From assembly GCF_009834185.1 (NCBI RefSeq), contig NZ_CP047173.1:4230750-4294749 (forward strand): a stretch of 64,000 nt of DNA, given 5' to 3'. The stretch is from Rathayibacter sp. VKM Ac-2760 (GTDB taxonomy: Bacteria > Actinomycetota > Actinomycetes > Actinomycetales > Microbacteriaceae). Positions within the stretch are counted from its first letter, which is position 1, and each line of letters starts with the position of its first letter. The translations under genes were made by a program, and so were the position numbers. Of this stretch, positions 44,903 to 54,255 are shown in pieces. The notes beneath the pieces were generated by a model, which made no database searches, was not told where the DNA came from, and saw nothing but the letters and a program-made list of their open reading frames with translations.

Positions 44903-44944
44903 AGGGCGGTGCGAGGGGACCGTGAAGTCCCGTCGCACCGCCCT
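44903..44944 (-). terminator. Terminator of the rpsF-ssb-rpsR-rplI operon
   Basis: 12-bp arms AGGGCGGTGCGA / TCGCACCGCCCT with a nested GGGAC/GTCCC hairpin in the loop, 20 bp after the rplI stop. Confidence 0.7.
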
Positions 44945-44963
44945 CCGCGGCGTTCTCGCGGCC

Positions 44964-45416
44964 TTACTTGGCCGCGACCACCTGCAGCTTCACGGTGGCC
45001 TGGATGTCGTCGCGCAGACGCACCACGGCCTCGTGCTCGCCGACGTTCTTGATCGCGTTCGAGATCACGATCTTGCGCTTGTCGAGCTCGCCGTAGCCGG
45101 CCGCCGCCACCGCAGTCGCGATGTCGGAGGTCTTGACGGAGCCGAAGAGGCGACCGTCCTTGCCGGCCTTGACGGTCAGCTTCACGCGGTTGGCCTCGAG
45201 GACCTGCTTCGTGTGCTGAGCCTCTTCGATGGTCTTGTGCTCACGAGCGGCTCGCGCCGACTTGATCTGCTCGACCTGCTTCTCGCCACCGCGGGTCCAC
45301 GCGACGCCGAAGCCCTGCGGGATGAGGTAGTTGCGGGCGAACCCGTTCTTGACGTCGACGACGTCACCGGCGGAGCCGAGACCGTCGACCTCGTGGGTCA
45401 GGATGACCTTGGACAT
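44964..45416 (-). CDS. rplI: 50S ribosomal protein L9
   Basis: 150 aa, full length. N-domain MSKVILTHEVDGLGSAGDVVDVKNGFARNYLIPQGF-type signature, long connecting helix, C-domain. Binds 23S rRNA. Last gene of the rpsF operon. Confidence 0.97.
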   Translation of the reverse strand: MSKVILTHEVDGLGSAGDVVDVKNGFARNYLIPQGFGVAWTRGGEKQVEQIKSARAAREHKTIEEAQHTKQVLEANRVKLTVKAGKDGRLFGSVKTSDIATAVAAAGYGELDKRKIVISNAIKNVGEHEAVVRLRDDIQATVKLQVVAAK

Positions 45417-45423
45417 CTGCTAC

Positions 45424-45684
45424 CTACCTTCCGCTGCCGGCGTAGGGCAGGAGCGCCATCTCGCGGGCGTTCTTGACGGCGCGGGCGATGAGGCGCTGCT
45501 CCTGGACGGAGACGCCGGTGATACGACGGGCGCGGATCTTCCCGCGCTCCGAGATGAACTTGCGCAGGGTCGGGACGTCCTTGTAGTCGATGACGCCCAC
45601 TCGGACCGACTTCGCGGGGGCCGCGTTCTTCGCGCCCTTGCCGCGGATCGGCTTGCGGCGGTCGCCGCTGCTCTTTCCAGCCAT
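45424..45684 (-). CDS. rpsR: 30S ribosomal protein S18
   Basis: 86 aa. VIDYKDVPTLRKFISERGKI and RITGVSVQEQRLIARAVKNAR are the S18 core. No cysteines, so the zinc-free form. Basic N-terminal extension. Seven bases before rplI. Confidence 0.96.
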   Translation of the reverse strand: MAGKSSGDRRKPIRGKGAKNAAPAKSVRVGVIDYKDVPTLRKFISERGKIRARRITGVSVQEQRLIARAVKNAREMALLPYAGSGR

Positions 45685-45776
45685 AGTGGTTTCCTTAGAT
45701 TCTGGTTCGCGTCCTCCGTCACCCCTCTCGGGGCGGGGACGCGTGATTCAGGTGAGGGCGCGCTCGAGCCGGAGGC

Positions 45777-46355
45777 TCAGAACGGCGTCTCGTCGTTGTA
45801 GCTGCCCGGCGTGCTCCACACGTCGCCACCGGCCGGAGCGCTGGGCGCCCACGGCTCCTCGGCCTGGCCGCCACCGCGGTTGCCGCCGCCGTTTCCGCCG
45901 GAGCCCCCTTGGTTGCCGCCGCCGAAGCCGCCCTGGCTCGCGCCCTGACCGCCCTGACCGCCGCCGACCTGACCGCGACCACCGCCGCCACCGGCTGCGC
46001 GCGTGACCTGAGCGGTCGCGTAGCGCAGCGAGGGGCCGATCTCGTCGATCTCGAGCTCGATGCTGGTGCGCTTCTCGCCTTCCTTCGTCTCGTAGGAGCG
46101 CTGCTTCAGGCGGCCGGTCGCGACGACACGGCTTCCCTTGGTCAGCGTCCCCGCGACGTTCTCGGCGAACTCGCGCCAGACGGAGGCCCGGAGGAACAGC
46201 GCTTCGCCGTCCTTCCAGTCGTTCGCCTGACGGTCGAAGGTGCGCGGCGTGGAGGCGATGGTGAAGTTCGCGACCGCGAGCCCGCCCTGCGTGTAGCGCA
46301 GCTCGGGGTCGGCGGTGAGGTTCCCCACCACGGTGATGATCGTCTCGCCGGCCAT
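45777..46355 (-). CDS. ssb: Single-stranded DNA-binding protein
   Basis: 192 aa. OB fold in the first 115 residues (ITVVGNLTADPELRYTQGGLAVANFTIAST), a Gly/Gln/Asn-rich linker (about 120-170) and the acidic tip ending DETPF that recruits partner proteins. Between rpsF and rpsR, the classical order. Confidence 0.97.
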   Translation of the reverse strand: MAGETIITVVGNLTADPELRYTQGGLAVANFTIASTPRTFDRQANDWKDGEALFLRASVWREFAENVAGTLTKGSRVVATGRLKQRSYETKEGEKRTSIELEIDEIGPSLRYATAQVTRAAGGGGGRGQVGGGQGGQGASQGGFGGGNQGGSGGNGGGNRGGGQAEEPWAPSAPAGGDVWSTPGSYNDETPF

Positions 46356-46360
46356 CAGCG

Positions 46361-46738
46361 CTACGCCTTGGGAGCGGCCGGAGCCTTGGCAGCCTTGCGG
46401 GCGGCCTTCTCGTCGGCGAGCTTCTTGGCGGCGGCGACCTGGGCGATGCCCTCCTCGGCGCGGAGCACCTTGGTGCGCATGACGGCCTCCGACAGCTTCA
46501 GCTGACGGTCGAGCTCGTTCGCAGCGGCCGAGGTCGACGTGAAGTCGACGATGGCGTAGATGCCCTCGGACTTCTTGTTGATCTCGTACGCCAGACGACG
46601 GCGGCCCCAGACGTCGACCTTGTCGATGGATCCACCATCGGTGCGGATGACGTTGAGGAACTTGTCGAGACTCGGAGCGACGGTGCGCTCATCGATCTCG
46701 GGATCCAGGATCACCATGAGTTCGTACTGATGCGTCAC
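46361..46738 (-). CDS. rpsF: 30S ribosomal protein S6
   Basis: 125 aa from GTG at 46738 with AAGGAGGT upstream. HQYELMVILDPEIDERTV and WGRRRLAYEINKKSEGIYAI are S6 signatures; an Ala/Lys-rich tail follows. First gene of the operon. Confidence 0.96.
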   Translation of the reverse strand: MTHQYELMVILDPEIDERTVAPSLDKFLNVIRTDGGSIDKVDVWGRRRLAYEINKKSEGIYAIVDFTSTSAAANELDRQLKLSEAVMRTKVLRAEEGIAQVAAAKKLADEKAARKAAKAPAAPKA

Positions 46739-46761
46739 TAACCCACCTCCTTCGGACTGAA

Positions 46762-46781
46762 CGGCCACGGTATTTCCGTGA
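46762..46781 (-). promoter_or_regulatory. Hairpin in the rpsF leader, possible S6:S18 autoregulatory element
   Basis: On the minus strand CACGG-AAATA-CCGTG forms a stem just upstream of the ribosome-binding site, with CCG on its 3' side. S6:S18 leaders use a CCG-containing stem-loop at this place, but the match is short. The rest of 46782-47104 has no gene that I can support. Confidence 0.35.
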
Positions 46782-47104
46782 CAGGAGGGTATGTAGCATC
46801 TGCCCACTCCCGCGGACGCGAGTGCGTCTGGTCATGGACAACCTGACTACCCTACCATCCGCGGGGCTCCGCGCCCAGGGTGGATCTCGCGGGCCGCCGC
46901 CCGGCGCACCGCCCCGCCGTCCGGTGCACCGGAGCGGAATTCCGGCGGCTTCCGGGAACGACCGCCTTTTCCGGAAAGGATCGCCGCCCCGGCGGCGAGG
47001 CCTTCGTCCGACCTAGCGTTCCGACACACCCACAGGACGCGTGGGGCCGCCGCGAACAGGCGGGAACGACGCAACCGGGGAACCGGTCGACGAGAGGACA
47101 TGCG

Positions 47105-47611
47105 ATGAGAATCCAGAGGCTGAACCGACGCGAGGTCGACGCGGACGTGACGACACGCACCCGCCCGCATCGCGGTGGACGACGCACGATCGGCGCACTC
47201 GCCGCGTGCGTCCTCGCCGCTCTCGCGGCCTTCGGGCCCGCGACGTCGGCATCGGCGTCCGACTGGGGCGGATACGCCTACCCGACGAACTGCAGCGGGA
47301 ACGTGCCCGTGAAGGAGGCGTCGGTCCACACCGACTCCGGCGTCTACGTCGGAATACTCCAGATCAAGTACTCGAACGGCTGCCCCGGCAACTACGCGTG
47401 GTTCCAGAGCGCAGCCGGCCCGGCGCAGACCGTCGCCCTCAGCATCCACTCGACGGTGGGCTGGCAGAACAAGGCCGGAACGGACGAGACCGACGCCGCG
47501 ACGGTGTTCACGAAGATCATCCAGCTCAACAGCTCCAGCGACATCGTGTGCGCCTACCTCGACGCCACGTACTACGGCTACGGAAAGGCATCGGCGTCCT
47601 TCTGCGCGTGA
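47105..47611 (+). CDS. Secreted DUF2690-like small protein
   Basis: 168 aa. Arg-rich start, hydrophobic helix (about 28-46) and a signal-peptidase site at ASA-SD (about 52). The mature part has four Cys (63, 93, 149, 167), probably two disulphides, and the VGILQIKYSNGCPGNYAWF stretch resembles the LRYSPxCxTNWAR motif of DUF2690 exported proteins. Function unknown. The next 133 bp to the opposing gene hold nothing clear. Confidence 0.6.
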   Translation: MRIQRLNRREVDADVTTRTRPHRGGRRTIGALAACVLAALAAFGPATSASASDWGGYAYPTNCSGNVPVKEASVHTDSGVYVGILQIKYSNGCPGNYAWFQSAAGPAQTVALSIHSTVGWQNKAGTDETDAATVFTKIIQLNSSSDIVCAYLDATYYGYGKASASFCA

Positions 47612-47744
47612 TGCCGGCCCGCCGTGAGGCGGTTCCGAGCCCGAGCCGATCGGTGGCGGCAGCGCTGGGCGCACGGCCCGGCACTGCCGCCACCGCTCCG
47701 CGTCCGATCCTCACCCGAAGGGGATCGGCCGCAGGCGGAGCCCC

Positions 47745-49169
47745 TCAGCGCGCCGCCCACCACTCCTTCAGCCGCCGGGCCGCCTCCTCCTCGCCGAGCG
47801 GTCCCTCCTCGAGCCGGAGCTCGAGCAGGAACCTGTACGCCAGCCCCACCTCGCGCCCCGGCGGCAGCTCCAGGATCGCCATGATCTGCATGCCGTCGAG
47901 GTCGGGCCGCTTCGAAGCGAGCTCCTCCTTCTCGGCGAGCTCCGCGATCCGCTGCTCGAGGTCGTCGTAGGCGTGCGCCAGGCGGTCGGCCTTGCGCGTG
48001 TTGCGCGTGGTCACGTCGGCGCGGGTGAGGATGTGCAGTCGCTCCAGCAGCGGGCCGGCGTCGGTGACGTAGCGGCGGACGGCAGAGTCGGTCCAGGCGC
48101 CCTCGGTGTAGCCGAAGAAGCGCAGGTGCAGCTCGATCAGCCGGGCGACGTCCGCGATGGTCTGCTTGTCGAACTTGAGCGAGCGCAGCCGCTTGATCGC
48201 CAGCTTCGAGCCGACGAGGTCGTGGTGGTAGAAGCTGACCGCCCCGCCCGGCTCCAGGCGCCGCGTGGCCGGCTTGCCGATGTCGTGCAGCAGCGCGGCG
48301 AGGCGGAGGACGACATCCGGCGCCGCGCCGGGGTTCCGCCGCCCCTCCAGCGCGATCGCCTGCTCCAGCACCGTGAGGCTGTGCACGTAGACGTCCTTGT
48401 GATGGTGGTGCTCGTCCTGCTCCAGGCGCAGGGCCGGCAGCTCGGGGAGGAAGTAACCGGCCAGACCGGTGTCGACGAGCAGTTCGAGGCCGGCGCGCGG
48501 TGAGGCGGTGGCGAGCAGCTTGCGCAGCTCCTCCTGCACCCGCTCCGCCGAGACGTCCTCGATGCGGGGGGCCAGCTCGGCCATCGCCCACTCCACCTCG
48601 TCGGTCGTTCGGAAGCCCAGCTGCGAGGTGAACCGCGCGGCGCGGAGCATCCGCAGCGGGTCGTCGCCGAAGGAGAGGTCGGCGGCGGCCGGCGTGCGCA
48701 GCCGGCCCGCGAGCAGGTCCTCCACTCCCCCGGCCGGATCGACGAGCACGATCTCCGGCAGCCGCAGCGCCATCGCGTTGACCGTGAAGTCGCGCCGCAC
48801 CAGATCGCCCTCGAGGCTGTCGCCGAACTCGACCTCGGGCTTCCGGCTCACCCCGTCGTAGCTGTCGCTGCGGTAGGTCGTGATCTCGACCGTCTCACCG
48901 GCGACGCGCGCGCCGATCGTGCCGAACGCCCGGCCGATGTCCCAGTGCGCCTCCGCGATCGGAGCGACGATGCGCACGATGTCGTCCGGCCTCGCCGATG
49001 TCGTGAAATCCAGGTCGTGCACGCCGTGGCCGAGGAAGGCGTCGCGGACCGGACCGCCCACCAGCGCGAGCTCGTGCCCCTGAGCCGCGAAGGCCTGCGC
49101 CAGGCGGGCCACCGTCGGCGTCGACGCGAGCGTGCGGAGGGTCTCGAGGGCGGTCTGGACGCTGTGCAT
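47745..49169 (-). CDS. tRNA CCA nucleotidyltransferase with HD domain
   Basis: 474 aa from the ATG at 49169 (TAGGAT a few bases before: leaderless). Class II head: GGPVRD (38-43), metal pair D52/D54 in HDLDF, RRDFTVNAMA and DPLRMLRAARF. The C-terminal HD phosphohydrolase part has HSLTVLEQ and LLHDIGKP. It adds or repairs the 3' CCA of tRNA. Divergent from the DUF6049 gene. Confidence 0.94.
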   Translation of the reverse strand: MHSVQTALETLRTLASTPTVARLAQAFAAQGHELALVGGPVRDAFLGHGVHDLDFTTSARPDDIVRIVAPIAEAHWDIGRAFGTIGARVAGETVEITTYRSDSYDGVSRKPEVEFGDSLEGDLVRRDFTVNAMALRLPEIVLVDPAGGVEDLLAGRLRTPAAADLSFGDDPLRMLRAARFTSQLGFRTTDEVEWAMAELAPRIEDVSAERVQEELRKLLATASPRAGLELLVDTGLAGYFLPELPALRLEQDEHHHHKDVYVHSLTVLEQAIALEGRRNPGAAPDVVLRLAALLHDIGKPATRRLEPGGAVSFYHHDLVGSKLAIKRLRSLKFDKQTIADVARLIELHLRFFGYTEGAWTDSAVRRYVTDAGPLLERLHILTRADVTTRNTRKADRLAHAYDDLEQRIAELAEKEELASKRPDLDGMQIMAILELPPGREVGLAYRFLLELRLEEGPLGEEEAARRLKEWWAAR

Positions 49170-49330
49170 CCGGCCGATCCTACCGGGCAGGGGTGTCCGG
49201 GCCGGGGCCCGCGCCACCGCGCAACCGCCCGAGCCGGTTACGGCCCCTGAGTGCATCCGGAGGCCCGCCCACCGGCCCGTCAGCCGCCCGCCGGGAGGGC
49301 TGCCCGTAGAATCACCCGCATGGAGGCCGA

Positions 49331-51565
49331 GTGAGTTCGATGCGTCGGCGCGACCTCACCCCCACCGATCGTCCCCGCCCCCGGCGCGCGGTCCCGCAGC
49401 TGCTCCGCTCTCTCGGTGCGGCTGCGCTCTCGATCGCGCTCCTGGGCTCCGCGCCGCCCGCGCACGCCGCCACCGCGGAGCAGCCCGCCGCCGTCTCCGA
49501 CACGAGCCAGGCGACGGTCACCGCCACGGTCGGTGCGGCGAACGACGGTGTCCTGCTCCCCGGGCAGGACCTGCAGCTCGCGGTCTCGGTGCGCAACGGC
49601 ACGACCGAGTCGATCGACGGCGCCCGGGTCGAGATCGCGATCGACGATGCGACCCTCGACTCCCGCGCCGAGCTCGCCGCGTGGCTCGACGGCGAGGCGG
49701 AGGACGACGGCACGCCGACCGGAGACGGCGCCGACGTGCGCCTCCTGCCCTCCAGCTCGGCCCAGGTGAGCATCACCGTGCCCGACACCTCGCTGCCCTT
49801 CTCCACCGACTTCGGCCGCGACCCCGAGGACTTCGGCAGCCACGCCCTCTCGGTGACGATCACCAGCCCCGGCGGCACCGTCGCGACGGCGCGCGGTGTC
49901 GTCGAGCTCTCGACCGGCATCCCGGCCGAGCAGGAGACCGGCGTCAGCGTCCTCGTGCCGCTCACGGTGCCCGACACCTCCGACGGCCTGCTCTCCGCCG
50001 AGACGCTGCAGGACTACACGCAGACGACCGGCACGCTCTCACGGCAGCTGGACAGCGTCGACGGCCGGGCCGTGACCATCGGGCTCGACCCGCGCATCCT
50101 CGCGTCGATCCGCGTGCTCGGCACCTCGGCCCCGGAGTCGGCGACCGCCTGGCTCGATCGGCTCGAGTCGGTGCCGAACGAGGTCTTCGCGCTCCCCTAC
50201 GCCGACGCCGATGTCGCCGCGCAGGCGCAGTCGGGCCTCGCGACCCTCCTGGCGCCCACCTCGTTCGAGTACGCGCTCGATCCCGCTCTCTTCGCGCCGA
50301 CGAGCACGGCGACGCCGACCCCGACGGCCGCCCCCGACGACTCCCCCGACCTCCCCGAGCGGCCGACCACCGAGTCGCTGCTGGCGTTCGACTGGTCGCC
50401 GACGGTCGGCGGCCTCGCCTGGCCCGACGGTCTCACCGTCCGCTCCGCCGATCTCGGCGTCTATGCCACCACCGGCATGAACCGCACCGTCGTCTCCTCC
50501 GCCAACCTCGAGCTGCCGGAGGACGTCTCGACGACGACCCGCGCGACGATCGACGGCCACGACGTCGTCGTCGCCGACAGCGCCCTCTCCACCGCCTTCG
50601 ACGCCGCCGTCAGCGCGAGCACCGACTCCGAGTGGCGGGCGAGCACGGCCGATCTCACCGCCGATCTCGCGCAGTTGCAGCGCGAGGGCGAGTCGCCCTC
50701 CGTCGTCCTCGCGCTGGACCGCGGCGCCGCGATCGACGGCGTCCGCCTGTCGCAGACCCTGGACGCCGTCGACGCGCTGCCCTGGGCGGAGGGCTCGTCC
50801 CTCGCCGCAGCCCTCACCTCCCCCGCCACCGAGGACGCGACGGTCGTCGACAGCCCGGAGTCGGAGCAGCGCCTCGAGGCGGTCTCCGATCTCCTCACGG
50901 CCGCGGCCCGGGTGGAGGCGTTCTCCGCCGTGCTCACGCAGCCCGAGCTGCTCGGCGGCAAGCGCCGCAACGACCTGCTCGCCCTGCTGTCGGTGACCTG
51001 GCGCGAGGACGCGACCGGCTGGCAGGAGGCGGTCGCCGCGAGCCGCGACCAGGCCGACACCACGCTCTCCTCCGTCGCGATCGAGAGCTCCGACAGCGTC
51101 ACGCAGCTCTCCCGCGACTCGAGCATCCCGGTCTACGTCCGCAACGACCTGCCCTGGCCGGTCACGGTGCGGATCCAGGCCTCGACCTCGAACGCCGTCC
51201 TCGACATCGACGAGTCCTCCGTCGAGCCCACCGCGATCGACGCCCGCTCGCAGGGCCGCGTCCTCATCCCGGTGAAGGCGCGGGTCGGCAACGGCGAGAC
51301 CGAGCTGCGCATGCAGCTGACCGCCGAGGACGGCACGCCGATCGGAGCGCCGACGAGCATCGTCACCAACGTCCGCGCCGATTGGGAGACCGTCGGCACG
51401 CTCGGCGTCGGGATCCTCCTCGTCCTCGTCTTCGGCATCGGCATCCTCCGCAACATCCGCCGTCGCCGTCGCGGCGACACCCCCGACGAGCCGGACGAGG
51501 ACCCGAACGCCGTGCTCGCGGTCCAGCCGGGCCTCGACGACGACCGAACGGACCCCCGTGGCTAG
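49331..51565 (+). CDS. DUF6049-family exported membrane protein
   Basis: 744 aa. Signal peptide (about 20-46, cut at AHA-AT), a large beta-rich extracytoplasmic region (ATVTATVGAANDGVLLPGQDLQLAVSVRNG), a Pro/Thr patch near 325 and one C-terminal transmembrane helix (about 685-705) with a short acidic tail. It is regularly encoded before murJ in actinobacteria, and the two overlap here by 8 bp, so a cell-envelope role is likely. GTG at 49331 or ATG at 49340; GGAGG at 49322 favours either. The Nudix gene often found upstream is absent. Confidence 0.85.
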   Translation: MSSMRRRDLTPTDRPRPRRAVPQLLRSLGAAALSIALLGSAPPAHAATAEQPAAVSDTSQATVTATVGAANDGVLLPGQDLQLAVSVRNGTTESIDGARVEIAIDDATLDSRAELAAWLDGEAEDDGTPTGDGADVRLLPSSSAQVSITVPDTSLPFSTDFGRDPEDFGSHALSVTITSPGGTVATARGVVELSTGIPAEQETGVSVLVPLTVPDTSDGLLSAETLQDYTQTTGTLSRQLDSVDGRAVTIGLDPRILASIRVLGTSAPESATAWLDRLESVPNEVFALPYADADVAAQAQSGLATLLAPTSFEYALDPALFAPTSTATPTPTAAPDDSPDLPERPTTESLLAFDWSPTVGGLAWPDGLTVRSADLGVYATTGMNRTVVSSANLELPEDVSTTTRATIDGHDVVVADSALSTAFDAAVSASTDSEWRASTADLTADLAQLQREGESPSVVLALDRGAAIDGVRLSQTLDAVDALPWAEGSSLAAALTSPATEDATVVDSPESEQRLEAVSDLLTAAARVEAFSAVLTQPELLGGKRRNDLLALLSVTWREDATGWQEAVAASRDQADTTLSSVAIESSDSVTQLSRDSSIPVYVRNDLPWPVTVRIQASTSNAVLDIDESSVEPTAIDARSQGRVLIPVKARVGNGETELRMQLTAEDGTPIGAPTSIVTNVRADWETVGTLGVGILLVLVFGIGILRNIRRRRRGDTPDEPDEDPNAVLAVQPGLDDDRTDPRG

Positions 51566-53168
51566 CTTCTCCCTCGGTCGCGCGAGCGCCGTCCTCGCCT
51601 CCGGCACGATGGTCTCGCGGGTCCTCGGCTTCGTGATGTCGCTGGTCTTCACCCAGACCGTCGGCCTCGTCGGTCAGGGCGCCGACGCCTTCACCGTCGC
51701 CAACGGCCTCCCCAACACGATCTACGCGATCATCGCGGGCGGCGCGCTGAACGCCGTCCTCGTCCCCCAGATCGTGCGGGCCGGCCTCGACAAGGACGGC
51801 GGCCAGCGCTACATCGACAAGCTGCTGACCCTCGCGCTGCTCGTCCTCCTCGGCGCCGCCGTGATCGCGACGCTGGCCGCCCCGTTGCTGATCCAGCTGA
51901 ACGCCTCGCAGTACGGGCCGGAGCAGACCCGCCTCGCCGTCACCTTCGCCTACTGGTGCCTGCCGCAGGTGTTCTTCTACGGGCTGTACACGATCCTCGG
52001 CGAGGTGCTCAACGCCCGCGGCTCCTTCGGTCCGTTCACCTGGACCCCGGTCGTCAACAACGTCGTCGCCATCGGCGGACTGCTGGCGTTCCAGCAGCTC
52101 TTCGGCTCCGACGGCGGAGGCGACCGCTCGGCGACGGCCTGGACTCCGGAGATGATCGCCGTCCTCGCCGGCTCTGCGACGCTCGGAGTCGCCCTGCAGG
52201 CGATCCTGCTGGTCTTCTTCTGGAAGCGGGTGGGTCTGCGCTACCGCCCCGACTTCAGCGTCCGCGGCGTCGGCCTCGGCCGCGCCGGGAGGATCGCGGG
52301 CTGGACGTTCGCGACCCTCCTCCTGACCGTCGCCGCCGGCTTCCTCGAGAACAACACGGTGAGCGGCCCCTCGGGCGAGGACGCCTCCGCCACCGCCCTG
52401 CAGAAGGCCTGGCTGGTCTTCATGCTCCCGCACTCGGTGATCGCCGTCTCGATCGCCACCGCGTACTACACGAAGATGAGCGGCCACGCCTCGCGCAACG
52501 AGATGAAGGACTTCCGGAGCGACATCTCGACGTCGATCCGCGTGGTCGGGCTCTTCCTCTTCTTCGCCGCCGCCGCCCTCGTCGTCTGCGCGCGCTCCTT
52601 CGCGACCATCTTCGCGCCGTCCGATCCCGCCGCGGCGGCCCAGATGGCGCTGATCATCACCGCCTACGTGATCGTGCTGCCGCTGTTCTCGACGCTCGCG
52701 ATCGTGCAGCGGGCCTTCTACGCGCTCAACGACGGCCGCACGCCGTTCTTCTACACGCTGGTGCAGACCGCGATCATCGTCGTCGGCTGCGGCATCGCCT
52801 TCCTCCTGCCGGACGATTCCACCGCCTTCTTCGTCGCGCTCTCCGTCTCGGCCGGCGTCGCCGTCCAGGCGCTGCTCGCCTGCGTTCTGCTGCGCCGCAA
52901 GCTCGGCGGCTGGGGCGGCACCCGCATCGTGTTCCGCTTCGCCACCTACGCCGTCGCGACGCTCCCGTCGATCGGAGCCGGAGTCCTGGTGATGTTCGCC
53001 CTCGCCCAGGCCGACGACTACCCCGCCGCCGGCTGGCCGCAGGCGCTGATCTCGATGGTGATCACCGGGGTCGTCATGGCGCTCGTCTACTTCGGCGCTC
53101 TCTGGCTCGTCAAGGTGCCGGAGCTGCGCGCGATGGCGGCGCCGTTCCTCCGCCGCCTCGGGCGCTGA
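51558..53168 (+). CDS. murJ: Lipid II flippase MurJ (MviN)
   Basis: 536 aa, about 14 transmembrane helices, start GTG inside the DUF6049 end. ASGTMVSRVLGFV at the N-terminus and FVANNGLPNTIYAIIAGGALNAVLVPQIV-like segment (with small differences) match MurJ; NARGSFGPFTWTPVVNNVVAI is conserved. It flips lipid II across the membrane. The mycobacterial pseudokinase extension is missing. Confidence 0.93.
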   Translation: MASFSLGRASAVLASGTMVSRVLGFVMSLVFTQTVGLVGQGADAFTVANGLPNTIYAIIAGGALNAVLVPQIVRAGLDKDGGQRYIDKLLTLALLVLLGAAVIATLAAPLLIQLNASQYGPEQTRLAVTFAYWCLPQVFFYGLYTILGEVLNARGSFGPFTWTPVVNNVVAIGGLLAFQQLFGSDGGGDRSATAWTPEMIAVLAGSATLGVALQAILLVFFWKRVGLRYRPDFSVRGVGLGRAGRIAGWTFATLLLTVAAGFLENNTVSGPSGEDASATALQKAWLVFMLPHSVIAVSIATAYYTKMSGHASRNEMKDFRSDISTSIRVVGLFLFFAAAALVVCARSFATIFAPSDPAAAAQMALIITAYVIVLPLFSTLAIVQRAFYALNDGRTPFFYTLVQTAIIVVGCGIAFLLPDDSTAFFVALSVSAGVAVQALLACVLLRRKLGGWGGTRIVFRFATYAVATLPSIGAGVLVMFALAQADDYPAAGWPQALISMVITGVVMALVYFGALWLVKVPELRAMAAPFLRRLGR

Positions 53169-53324
53169 TCCCCGCCACGGCGGCGCGCCGTTCCTGAGAG
53201 CCCCCGTCGCGACGCTGGGACAAACCCGGAGCGGTGGTGCGCCCTCGGGCACGACGTGGAAGGGTGGGGGCGTCCTCCGGCAGAGCCGCCCCCCCTCCAC
53301 CCTCCCGCCGACCCGGAAGGCGCG

Positions 53325-54098
53325 ATGCGCTCCACCTTCGTCCTGCTCCGCGTGCTCGTCGCGGCCGCCGTCCTCACCGCCACCACGGTGAGCTTCCTCG
53401 ACTCCCACGCGTTCTGGGTCGAGGCCCGCTTCCGCGACCGCGCGACCCTCGCCGCCAACTTCTTCAGCTACATCACCGTCGAGGTCTGCCTGCTCGCGGT
53501 GGTCGTCCTGCTGATCGGCGCGGTGGTCCTCGCCCGCGGCGCCCTCCCGGAACCGCGCTGGTTCGCCTGGCTGCGCGCAGGGGTCGTCACCTACATGGTC
53601 GTGATCGGAGTGGTCTACAACCTGCTGCTGCGCGGCACGGTGGTCACCGGTGCCGGAGCAGGCCAGGACTGGACGAACGAGATCATGCACGTCGTCGCCC
53701 CGCTCGCTCTGATCCTCGACTGGCTCTTCGCGCCCGGCCGGCGCCCGCTCTCCTGGGCCGTCGTCCCCGCCCTGCTCGCCTTCCCCGTCGCCTGGTTCGT
53801 CTACACGATCGTCCGGGCACCGCTCGTCTACGACCAGATGAAGCACGAGCAGGTCTGGTACCCGTACCCGTTCCTCGATCCGCGCCTCGCGGACCCGCCG
53901 CTCGTCCCGGGCGGGATGATCGCGGTCGTCTTCTACGTCGTCGCGATGACCGCGGTCTTCGCCTCCGCGGGCTGGCTGACGGTCCTGATCTCGCGACGCT
54001 CGATCGGGCAGCGCCGGACCCCCGAGGCACCCGTGGAGAAAGAGCCGGTCAGCGCGGCTTTCACCGCTTCTCCTCGCCGCTCGGTGCCGCGAGGCTGA
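53325..54098 (+). CDS. Pr6Pr-family membrane protein
   Basis: 257 aa, six to seven helices. NEIMHVVAPLALILDWL and the WYPYPFLDP motif are characteristic of Pr6Pr proteins, whose function is unknown. ATG at 53325 follows GGAAGG; an upstream start at 53256 adds a Pro-rich stretch and is unlikely. Confidence 0.8.
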   Translation: MRSTFVLLRVLVAAAVLTATTVSFLDSHAFWVEARFRDRATLAANFFSYITVEVCLLAVVVLLIGAVVLARGALPEPRWFAWLRAGVVTYMVVIGVVYNLLLRGTVVTGAGAGQDWTNEIMHVVAPLALILDWLFAPGRRPLSWAVVPALLAFPVAWFVYTIVRAPLVYDQMKHEQVWYPYPFLDPRLADPPLVPGGMIAVVFYVVAMTAVFASAGWLTVLISRRSIGQRRTPEAPVEKEPVSAAFTASPRRSVPRG

Positions 54099-54255
54099 CC
54101 GCGGGCCGAGTGCCTCCGGCGCCGCGGAATAGGCCCCACCTAGGATGTGTTGTAGCCCCTGGAGCCCGGAACGATCGAGCGAGCGGGTCCGGCTCCGCGG
54201 CACACCGCAGACCACAGAAACCACCCCCGCTCAGCACAGACCTCGAGGAGTTGCC

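Noticed and set aside
49320..49334. Five-codon ORF (MEAE stop) before the DUF6049 gene
   Set aside because: Too short to support; probably part of the ribosome-binding region.
51363..54224. 953-codon minus-strand frame opposite murJ
   Set aside because: Shadow of DUF6049, murJ and Pr6Pr genes, rich in Glu/Arg/Gly with no domain.
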